From Lachnospiraceae bacterium (GTDB lineage Bacteria > Bacillota_A > Clostridia > Lachnospirales > Lachnospiraceae), in contig JAFQCI010000159.1 of the NCBI GenBank assembly GCA_017416505.1, positions 1 through 57,794 on the forward strand: a stretch of DNA of 57,794 nucleotides, read 5' to 3'. Positions 35,433-41,255 of the stretch are shown here, piece after piece (position 1 is the stretch's first letter; every line of letters begins with the position of its first letter). The notes under the pieces are model-generated. The model searched no databases, was not told the origin of the DNA, and was given only the letters and a program-made list of their open reading frames with translations. A program made the position numbers and the translations under genes.

Positions 35433-35812
35433 ACATTGCCCTCCGCACCAAAAATATCATCATAAGTAGAATATTCACCATTGCCATTAGCAACTTCTTC
35501 AGCTTCTTTAATCATTGCTTCAACGGCAGGTCTGATTTTTGCCTGTTTTGCCTTAAATTTTGTTAGCAATTCATTACCTGATAAACCTTCTGCAATTAAT
35601 TCCGCAAGAATATGTTCTGCAAATTCACCGCCTGCACTGACTCTTGCAGGACGAATCACAAGTTCATTGCCGCGCACCATGCACTCAGCCTCGTCTGTAA
35701 ACCCAAGTGTGGTAAAGAACTTTTGTGGTATTGTAATTTGTCTTTTTGAAGAAATACTGACAATCTTTCTATCCATAATACTTTTACCTTTCATTGCGAT
35801 TGTACCGGACAT
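35429..35812 (-). CDS. AbrB/SpoVT-type antitoxin
   Basis: This is a 127-residue protein. Residues about 14-55 form a swapped-hairpin AbrB domain (RKIVSISSKRQITIPQKFFTTLGF, ECMVRGNELVIRP), the DNA-binding part of many antitoxins. The C-terminal acidic helix region (AEEVANGNGEYSTYDDIFG) would neutralise the toxin. The RBS is AAGGAGGG before ATG 35812. It is transcribed from a consensus promoter at 35904-35932 and probably represses it. Confidence 0.85.
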   Translation of the reverse strand: MSGTIAMKGKSIMDRKIVSISSKRQITIPQKFFTTLGFTDEAECMVRGNELVIRPARVSAGGEFAEHILAELIAEGLSGNELLTKFKAKQAKIRPAVEAMIKEAEEVANGNGEYSTYDDIFGAEGNV

Positions 35813-35903
35813 AATTCGCCCTCCTTATCATTATATGCAAACATATTGGTTTTATCCAAATAATTTTGTTTCTATTTTTCTTGGTTTCTTTGTTTCTGTG
35901 ATT

Positions 35904-35932
35904 ATTATATACCAAAAAAATGAAAATGTCAA
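35904..35932 (-). promoter_or_regulatory. toxin-antitoxin promoter
   Basis: Leftward TTGACA (35932-35927), exactly 17 bases, TATAAT (35909-35904): a perfect sigma-A consensus. The 35813-36599 gap otherwise holds a divergent promoter and predicted small RNA, repeats, and the tRNA fragment. Confidence 0.85.
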
Positions 35933-35969
35933 CACTAATCTTAAAACATCGTCCAAAGCGTTATACCTA

Positions 35970-35998
35970 TTGACTAATTATTTTATTTAAGCTATAAT
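35970..35998 (+). promoter_or_regulatory. promoter of the predicted small RNA
   Basis: Rightward TTGACT (35970-35975), 17 bases, TATAAT (35993-35998). It is divergent from the toxin-antitoxin promoter with 37 bases between the two -35 elements. Nothing coding follows it before a strong terminator at 36122. Confidence 0.8.
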
Positions 35999-36005
35999 AC
36001 CTTTA

Positions 36006-36130
36006 TCACTTAGATAGAAGAATTACAACACAGTTGTCGGTATAGAGACTTTAAACCTATACAAGCGGTTCGGCACAACCTAAAAGCCACTAATGGAGCA
36101 GCATCCAAGCTGCTCCATTAGTATATTTTC
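36006..36130 (+). ncRNA. predicted small RNA, ~125 nt, divergent from the toxin-antitoxin operon
   Basis: The consensus promoter at 35970-35998 would start transcription near 36006. Transcription should end at the hairpin of 36089-36122 (14-bp perfect stem ACTAATGGAGCAGC/GCTGCTCCATTAGT, six-base loop), followed by ATATTTTC. Inside, GTTGT...ACAAC (about 36033-36079) and GTATAG...CTATAC (about 36040-36062) could form a stem with an inner hairpin. No ORF or RBS is present. It could be a regulatory RNA for the neighbouring toxin or for element replication, which is a guess. Confidence 0.55.
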
Positions 36131-36246
36131 TTAAAGTTTGCATCCCCTCTACCGCAATGTTAGCCGATATGATTTTCAATTATGTCCGCCGTAACCGGAG
36201 CCTCAAAAATGCACTGCCAATGCTCCGCCACAGGGGTAAAAAATAA

Positions 36247-36299
36247 GCCATTTCTAATGAGTTTTCTAACAAATCTATTAGAAAAATATTAGAAATGGC
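36247..36299. repeat. nested hairpin of TTCTAA motifs
   Basis: GCCATTTCTAAT (36247-36258) pairs with ATTAGAAATGGC (36288-36299), and inside it TTTTCTAA (36262-36269) pairs with TTAGAAAA (36278-36285). The result is a long two-part stem made from four copies of the TTCTAA motif. It lies about 150 bases before the tRNA-Ser fragment, and similar motifs lie before the complete tRNA at the left end of the window. Confidence 0.6.
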
Positions 36300-36449
36300 A
36301 TTTTCGTCCGACTTGACTCAAATTCAGAATTTAAGCGGTTTTTGAGTTCATAGCCCCTCGAAAAGCCTGATTTTATGGGCTTTTTAGCGTTCCGCTACAT
36401 TCCAACAATTTCTAATGAAATCGTCCAAAGTCGGTCAAACGGATATAAC

Positions 36450-36509
36450 TCGAAATGCAGTAGGTCGGCTCAAACCGGCGCCAGAGTTCAAATCTCTGCA
36501 TCTCCGCCA
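36450..36509 (+). pseudogene. 3' fragment of tRNA-Ser (probable attachment site)
   Basis: From TCGAAAT (anticodon loop) through the variable arm, T arm (CAGAG-TTCAAAT-CTCTG) and CATCTCC-G-CCA, this is the 3' part of a tRNA-Ser like the complete one at 173-264, but no 5' half or anticodon stem is present. The matching parts begin at TCGAAAT in both. That is what integration into a tRNA gene leaves at the far end. The T stem here is fully paired, so this may be the original host 3' end. A short hairpin and T-run follow (36514-36545). Confidence 0.8.
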
Positions 36510-36599
36510 AAAAGGCAATTTTCTTTACGAAGATTGCTTTTTTTCTTTTTTATGGTATAATGTCTATGAGGTAAAATTTCCAAACTGGAGGTATAACAG

Positions 36600-37709
36600 A
36601 TGTTTAGTGAGATACTTTACTTTTTTCAATTATATTGGTTGAATTTTTTGATTGGTATTCTTGGAATAATCACAGGAGTAATATTTATTCTGTCAATTAT
36701 CAAAACGGACTCTAAAGCTATTAAAATGGATATAAAAAAAGAAAGAAGTACATTTTCTAAAATTGCAATTTCTATTATATTCTTTGTGATGTTGTTATTT
36801 TCAGTCACATCGTTTTTCGCTGGCAGTTCTCGCCTCACAATATCCAATGGAATAATTTATATATTAGGATTAATGATTTTTCTAATCATATCGGACTCAA
36901 TTGAAACATTTAGTATTGGGAATTTGATTACTCTTAAGAAAGAAGTGGAGAACAAAAAAGAAGAAGTTAAGAAGTTAACATCAGAAAACAGTGAATTACG
37001 CACTCAAATAGTCTCTATTATGTCAGCATCCATAACTAATCAAAATCGCAATCAAGTGTTTTTGGGAATAGGTGAAACTTGGCTGAAGAATGCACGTGTA
37101 GAACAGACTACATCTGACGATACAACTGATGATACAACTGACGAAGAGCAAGCTGTGATTGAAAACTCCGAAAACGACAATACGAATTTAAATCAGTCTT
37201 CTACACACATGCCGCCACATAATAGAAGTATGTTCTTTCGATTGTCCGAAGAAATGCTTATAAATAAATTCACAGCCAAGAATGAAATAGATCCCAATTC
37301 TGTACAGCAACGAGTTAAAATTTCAGAACACTTTACATATAGCGATCCCATTATGGAAAGCAAATTGGTGTTTGACGCTTATATTAAAAGACCTTTGGAC
37401 GAATTATTTATTGAAACTACCCAAGGAACACCGCATGTACATTTAATTTATCGTATCTATTACATGATTTCTGCCATAATTCAATATGCACAGATTAATA
37501 ATAAAGCTGCAAGATTAGTAATACTTGTACCTATCTTTCCTGATGAATGGGTGTCTAAAATCACACCACACAGAAATCAAATACGGGATATAGAACGGTT
37601 AGAAAACACCTTCCAACCGGCAATAAAAAATGGCTTTTTGGAAATTAAACGAATAGAATTTAATGAAAATGACTGCAAGGAAATAGAGCAGTCCATTCAG
37701 CAAAAATAA
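36600..37709 (+). CDS. membrane protein with coiled coil and unknown C-terminal domain
   Basis: This is a 369-residue protein with three predicted transmembrane segments (about 12-33, 53-72 and 80-102). A coiled coil (112-140, LKKEVENKKEEVKKLTSENS) and an acidic Thr/Asp linker with a DDTTDDTTDE tandem follow. The C-terminal domain is about 150 residues. In it, KLVFDAYIKRPLDELFIETT vaguely resembles a PD-(D/E)XK core with the Lys replaced, which I do not rely on. A promoter-like TTGCTT-16-TATAAT (36534-36561) and GGAGG RBS precede ATG 36600. It stands alone just beyond the tRNA fragment. Confidence 0.7.
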   Translation: MFSEILYFFQLYWLNFLIGILGIITGVIFILSIIKTDSKAIKMDIKKERSTFSKIAISIIFFVMLLFSVTSFFAGSSRLTISNGIIYILGLMIFLIISDSIETFSIGNLITLKKEVENKKEEVKKLTSENSELRTQIVSIMSASITNQNRNQVFLGIGETWLKNARVEQTTSDDTTDDTTDEEQAVIENSENDNTNLNQSSTHMPPHNRSMFFRLSEEMLINKFTAKNEIDPNSVQQRVKISEHFTYSDPIMESKLVFDAYIKRPLDELFIETTQGTPHVHLIYRIYYMISAIIQYAQINNKAARLVILVPIFPDEWVSKITPHRNQIRDIERLENTFQPAIKNGFLEIKRIEFNENDCKEIEQSIQQK

Positions 37710-37736
37710 TTTTTTCTACTTTAATATAAAAAATTT

Positions 37737-37785
37737 AATGGATGTACCTATATCATTAACAAAGAGATAGGCACATCCATTTTTC
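37737..37785 (+). terminator. terminator after the membrane-protein gene
   Basis: AATGGATGT (37737-37745) pairs with ACATCCATT (37773-37781), with further inner pairs CCTAT/ATAGG, followed by TTTT. It lies 28 bases past the stop codon. Confidence 0.7.
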
Positions 37786-37911
37786 TCATACGCCCTGTAA
37801 CAGCCGTCTTATTTGCGATTTAATGTCTTAGGTGGTGTAACTACCCTACCCGAGAGAGTTTGGCCTTACAACCCCTTTAACAGCCTTGGACATCGATCCT
37901 CAAAATCGATT

Positions 37912-38406
37912 TTAAATGCCATCAAGTACATTAACTACATTTACACCTTTTCTCTTTGCATAATCAACCGTATTCTTCGTTCCGCTCTTTTGACCATTGA
38001 ACACAGCAATCACAAGATTAGACCTGTCAACCATCCATTCATTTCTCACCTGATAGCATCCTGTGAAATAATGGTCACTAATTTCTTTTACAAGGTCAGC
38101 AGTTTTGATTATCTTATTAAACTTCATCTTTTCTGTCATGCTTCGTCTGCTCTCAAAATTCGGGTGTGGCAAAGCACATATCAGGTGCAAGTCCGTGTTT
38201 CTTTTCTTTCTCTCTAACACAATCTCCGCTGCCCATATATCCGTTCCCATTGCCATACCCGTTATAAAAGTTACATAACCATCTGCAATAGCTTCGTCTA
38301 TTGCTTTTTCCAATAGTGGCTTAATTTCTTTTTCTCCAAGCTCCATTTTATCAGGTCGATGTCCTGTAAAACAGCATCTATGTAATCTTAATTCTTCTTG
38401 ATTCAT
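37912..38406 (-). CDS. SLOG/DUF1273 (YpsA-like) protein behind an invertible promoter
   Basis: This 164-residue protein of the SLOG superfamily shows RCCFTGHRPDKM (nucleotide-loop start), TFITGMAMGTDIWAAEIVL, and SNLVIAVFNGQKSGTKNTVDYAKRKG. These match DUF1273/YpsA-type proteins, whose fold binds nucleotide ligands such as ADP-ribose derivatives. The RBS (GGAG) and ATG 38406 lie just outside the left inverted repeat at 38423-38446. As the sequence stands, no promoter reads into the gene: the good promoter in the intervening segment points the other way and a terminator faces readthrough. This copy therefore seems to be in an OFF state. Confidence 0.82.
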   Translation of the reverse strand: MNQEELRLHRCCFTGHRPDKMELGEKEIKPLLEKAIDEAIADGYVTFITGMAMGTDIWAAEIVLERKKRNTDLHLICALPHPNFESRRSMTEKMKFNKIIKTADLVKEISDHYFTGCYQVRNEWMVDRSNLVIAVFNGQKSGTKNTVDYAKRKGVNVVNVLDGI

Positions 38407-38422
38407 AGTTTTTCTCCATTAG

Positions 38423-38446
38423 CACACATAATCAACATTATGTGTG
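38423..38446. repeat. left inverted repeat of the invertible segment
   Basis: The 20-mer CACATAATCAACATTATGTG (38425-38444) is repeated in exact reverse complement at 38655-38674. Each copy is itself nearly palindromic (10-bp arms around a 4-base centre CAAC or GTTG), as expected of a tyrosine-recombinase core with two protein-binding arms. It sits between the RBS of the SLOG gene and the segment's terminator. Confidence 0.85.
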
Positions 38447-38471
38447 TAACTTTGAACTAGAAAATAAAAAA

Positions 38472-38489
38472 ATCGCCCTAATTGGCGAT
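38472..38489 (-). terminator. leftward terminator inside the invertible segment
   Basis: ATCGCC and GGCGAT form a 6-bp stem with a six-base loop, followed leftward by seven T residues. In the present orientation it would stop transcription coming from the recombinase gene before it reaches the SLOG gene. Confidence 0.7.
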
Positions 38490-38519
38490 ATTAGTTACCA
38501 CGATTTTCAAAGAGTTCCA

Positions 38520-38549
38520 GACCAATGAACTTCAAAATCTTCATTGGTC
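38520..38549. repeat. 10-bp inverted repeat inside the invertible segment
   Basis: GACCAATGAA and TTCATTGGTC (38520-38529 and 38540-38549) are perfectly complementary with a ten-base spacer. No T-run follows, so it is more likely a protein-binding or RNA-structure element than a terminator. Confidence 0.5.
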
Positions 38550-38599
38550 AATTTGGTATGTCCAAATTTTCTGATTTTCTTCTAAAATCTCTTGAAACA

Positions 38600-38628
38600 T
38601 TGACCTTTATGTACTTTCGTGGTATAAT
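38600..38628 (+). promoter_or_regulatory. consensus promoter within the invertible segment, facing away from the SLOG gene
   Basis: TTGACC (38600-38605), 17 bases, TATAAT (38623-38628), with TGG before the -10 (extended -10). It reads rightward through the right repeat into the antisense strand of the recombinase gene. Inversion between the repeats would place it leftward, with its start near 38464 and about 58 bases of leader before the SLOG ATG. Confidence 0.85.
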
Positions 38629-38652
38629 TTACTCAAATAAATTTATAACTTT

Positions 38653-38676
38653 GCCACATAATGTTGATTATGTGGC
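38653..38676. repeat. right inverted repeat of the invertible segment
   Basis: CACATAATGTTGATTATGTG (38655-38674) is the exact reverse complement of the left repeat. It begins two bases beyond the recombinase stop codon. The outer two bases of the palindrome differ from the left copy (GC instead of CA). It could also act as a terminator hairpin for rightward RNA, since TTTAATTTT follows. Confidence 0.85.
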
Positions 38677-38677
38677 T

Positions 38678-39523
38678 TTAATTTTGCATCCGCACAAGTC
38701 CTAATCTCTGCATCTGTCTGCGATGTATGTCTCCGTCTTCAATGGTGTAAATTCTCGTTGTGTTGATGCTACTGTGCCCAAGGATATCAGCAAGACGAAC
38801 GATGTCCTTTTGCAGTGAGTAATAAGTTCTTGCAAACAAATGCCTTAAGTTATGAGGAAAGACCTTTTCTTTTTCAACCCCTGCACTCTCGCAAAGGTTC
38901 TTCATTGCTTTCCATATAGAAAATCGGTCAAGTGGTTTTCCTTTTCTCGTTACGAATACACTGCCTGATGTTAGCTTTTGCTCCCTGATATACCTCTTCA
39001 GGATATTGCAAAGTTCTTTAGTCAGTAGTATCGTCCTGATTTTACCTTTCAACCTAACCTGTGCTCGCCCTGACATTACCGCATCTACCGTGATAAATCT
39101 AAGTTCACTCACACGGATTCCTGTTGAACAGATTGTCTGCATTACAAGGTATAACCTTTCATTCTTTTTCTCTCGTGCCGTCTTTAATAATCGGTCATAC
39201 TCTGCTTTGGTTAACTCTTTATCTTTCTGGCAGAATATCTGCTTTTGTACTTTGAGATTTTTTACTTTCATGTCATATCTTTCGTTGAATTCAAAGAAAC
39301 CATTAAGCGATGCCAAAACAGAATTGACGGTTGTTGGAGCATAAGTCTCCACCAGATGCTGCTTATAATGAAGGACTGCGGTTTTATTTAGTTCACCACA
39401 GTCCAACCACCTTGAGAATGCACTAATATCACGGATATATTTCTCAACCGTGACCTCGCTCTTTTCCTCGCTGATTAAATATTCCTTATAAAGTTCAATT
39501 TGTGTTTGTGTTATCGTTTGCAT
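38678..39523 (-). CDS. tyrosine recombinase (XerD-like) beside the invertible segment
   Basis: This is a 281-residue recombinase. The N-terminal SAM-like domain lies at about residues 5-90, and the catalytic domain carries TGIRVSELRF (Arg), LKGKIRTI (Lys), HNLRHLFA (His-Arg), GHSSINTT (His) and RIYT (Tyr). All active-site residues are present. At this size it resembles phage-integrase-like DNA invertases and XerC/D rather than Tn916-type integrases. It is transcribed toward the inverted repeats and ends two bases from the right one. ATG 39523 is preferred because AAAGGAG lies nine bases before it. Its upstream region shares a 14-base block with the invertible promoter. Confidence 0.9.
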   Translation of the reverse strand: MQTITQTQIELYKEYLISEEKSEVTVEKYIRDISAFSRWLDCGELNKTAVLHYKQHLVETYAPTTVNSVLASLNGFFEFNERYDMKVKNLKVQKQIFCQKDKELTKAEYDRLLKTAREKKNERLYLVMQTICSTGIRVSELRFITVDAVMSGRAQVRLKGKIRTILLTKELCNILKRYIREQKLTSGSVFVTRKGKPLDRFSIWKAMKNLCESAGVEKEKVFPHNLRHLFARTYYSLQKDIVRLADILGHSSINTTRIYTIEDGDIHRRQMQRLGLVRMQN

Positions 39524-39589
39524 AACTGACAACTCCTTTCAATTTTATTATACACCTCTGTGTGTCCTTAATACGTTTTGAAAGTCATT

Positions 39590-39603
39590 GTCAATGTTTC
39601 AAG
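39590..39603 (-). promoter_or_regulatory. CTTGAAACATTGAC box upstream of the recombinase
   Basis: Reading leftward, CTTGAAACATTGAC (39603-39590) is identical to the 14 bases at 38591-38604 that contain the -35 of the invertible promoter. Here TTGACA would be the -35, with only a poor -10 17 bases on; a TATAAT near 39550 lacks its own -35. Sharing suggests common ancestry or common regulation. Confidence 0.5.
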
Positions 39604-39615
39604 TTTTAAGGCATA

Positions 39616-39837
39616 TTAAAAGACGATTGTAATTCCGTCATCCGAAATACAATCGCCTTCATCGTGCATTTTCTTTGCTACAAGTAGTGCATGCTTAACA
39701 TAAATCGTATTAAGTTGTTCTCGTATCGTCTTGGCATCAGCCTTTTGCTCTACCAATCTGAATACTTCCATAAATACATCGCTCTCAATGTTGTATTTCT
39801 CGCCACACATAATTTCTTCAAATGTGTACTTCGCCAT
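39616..39837 (-). CDS. small hypothetical protein
   Basis: This is a 73-residue protein (MAKYTFEEIMCGEKYN...). It is helical with a short beta end (DGITIVF). I do not recognise it. CCAAAGGAGG before ATG 39837 is a very strong RBS, and a family promoter lies at 39864-39892. Its size and position in front of a recombinase suggest an accessory or regulatory protein, but no HTH is evident. Confidence 0.6.
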   Translation of the reverse strand: MAKYTFEEIMCGEKYNIESDVFMEVFRLVEQKADAKTIREQLNTIYVKHALLVAKKMHDEGDCISDDGITIVF

Positions 39838-39863
39838 TCGTATCACCTCCTTTGGTAAAACAA

Positions 39864-39892
39864 ACACTACCACAGAAAGTGACGGAAGTCAA
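39864..39892 (-). promoter_or_regulatory. promoter of the 73-aa gene (TGTGGTAGTGTTTGT type)
   Basis: Leftward TTGACT (39892-39887), 17 bases, TAGTGT (39869-39864). The -10 flanks match those of promoters at 1001-1029 and 26914-26942. This copy has the best -35 of the three. Confidence 0.6.
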
Positions 39893-39900
39893 CGAAGGAA

Positions 39901-41223
39901 TTACATATTGTCAGTATTCTCTAATTCGGCAAATTTGGCAGCCATAGTAGGATTATTTCTAGTTAATCTTTTTATAGAAAGTTCTTCTGCTTTATTATTA
40001 GCTAACCTTAAATTATTTTCAGACGACAAAAGTGCGTCTTTAGTTTTTTGTAAGTGGTCTATTGTCTTATCAATTTCATCTATAGCTTTTTTGAATTTTT
40101 CGCTAGCTAATCTATAATTTCTAGAAAACTTATCCTTAAATTCATTCATATCTTCTTCAAAATGAGATATATCTATGTTTTGATTGCGTATGACCGCCAA
40201 CTCTTGCTTATATTGCAATGCATTCAAGGACGCATTTCTAAGCAATGTAATCATAGGAATAAAGAATTGAGGTCTAATTACATACATTTTAGGATATCTA
40301 TATGACACATCGACTATTCCTGTATTGTATAACTCATTATCAGCTTCTAACAAAGAGACTAAAACCGCATATTCACATTTTTTCTCATTTCTGTCTTTAT
40401 CAAGTTCCTTGAAGAAATCCTCATTTTTATGTTTGGTTGCTGTTTCATCCATTTCGTTCTTCATCTCAAACATAATTGATATAAACTCAGTACCATCATC
40501 GGAAAATTCTTTAAATATGAAATCACCCTTGCTGCCTGACTTGGCATCGTTATCCTTTTCAAAATATGCATTCTGAAATCCTGTAGCACGAAGTTTGTTG
40601 AACTCTATTTCACAATGTTGTTCAAGTGTTTCTCCAACCATTTTTGTGGACTGTTTCGCTTTTAAATCTTTGTAATATGCAATTTGCTCATCTTTGCCTT
40701 TTAACTTTTCTTCATAATTCTCCTTGAGGGTTTGCTCTTTTAATTGTGCTGTTTTTTCATTAGTTTCAATTTGACCATTAAGAAGAGCTATTTTTTCTTT
40801 TTGCTCAGATATTTCTTTTTCTTTTTCATTAACAGCCTCATTTATCGCTAATTTTTTCTCTGCCTCAAGGGAATCAATTTTAGATTTTAATTTTAATATT
40901 TCTTCTCTGTTAGCAGACAATTCTTTTTCTTTTGTTGCAACAGCCTCTACAACAGCAGCTTTTTTATTATCTTCTTCAGACTTCAATTTAGCTTGTAATG
41001 CTATAATTTCAGCATCTTTTTTAGATAACTCTTTATTTAGTTGCTCAGTAGTTTCTGCCTGCGCAAGTTTTATGGCAGTGGCTCTTTCTTTAGCATAGTG
41101 ATTTTCGCGTTCTTCAATTTCTTTAGAAAATTCCTTATCTCTAACCTGCTTAACTATAGAATCATAGCTTGATTCATCAACTTGAAAAACTTCACCACAA
41201 TTAGGACATTTAATTTCTTGCAT
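39901..41223 (-). CDS. DUF2130 coiled-coil protein
   Basis: This 440-residue protein starts with a zinc ribbon half ([16 protein letters not shown]). It then has a coiled coil of about 150 residues and a C-terminal DUF2130 domain from about residue 195, with the typical [30 protein letters not shown] and [30 protein letters not shown]. The latter (GD...MFEMKNE) has the shape of a PD-(D/E)XK nuclease core. DUF2130 proteins are found in defence islands without a settled function. ATG 41223 follows AAAGGGGTG. It lies 32 bases downstream of the ABC ATPase gene and may be the fourth component of that system. Confidence 0.82.
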   Translation of the reverse strand: MQEIKCPNCGEVFQVDESSYDSIVKQVRDKEFSKEIEERENHYAKERATAIKLAQAETTEQLNKELSKKDAEIIALQAKLKSEEDNKKAAVVEAVATKEKELSANREEILKLKSKIDSLEAEKKLAINEAVNEKEKEISEQKEKIALLNGQIETNEKTAQLKEQTLKENYEEKLKGKDEQIAYYKDLKAKQSTKMVGETLEQHCEIEFNKLRATGFQNAYFEKDNDAKSGSKGDFIFKEFSDDGTEFISIMFEMKNEMDETATKHKNEDFFKELDKDRNEKKCEYAVLVSLLEADNELYNTGIVDVSYRYPKMYVIRPQFFIPMITLLRNASLNALQYKQELAVIRNQNIDISHFEEDMNEFKDKFSRNYRLASEKFKKAIDEIDKTIDHLQKTKDALLSSENNLRLANNKAEELSIKRLTRNNPTMAAKFAELENTDNM

Positions 41224-41255
41224 AGTAACCAATCACCCCTTTTAGCATAATGCTC

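Noticed and set aside
36006..36130. Retron non-coding RNA
   Set aside because: No reverse transcriptase gene is present in the window.
36375..36642. Small rightward frames over the tRNA fragment
   Set aside because: They cross tRNA-derived sequence, the terminator and the RBS of the gene at 36600.
38653..38676. Right inverted repeat read only as a transcription terminator of the recombinase
   Set aside because: It can fold as a hairpin, but for leftward transcription no T-run follows, and an exact reverse-complement copy stands at 38423-38446. Terminators alone do not explain identical 20-base sequences.
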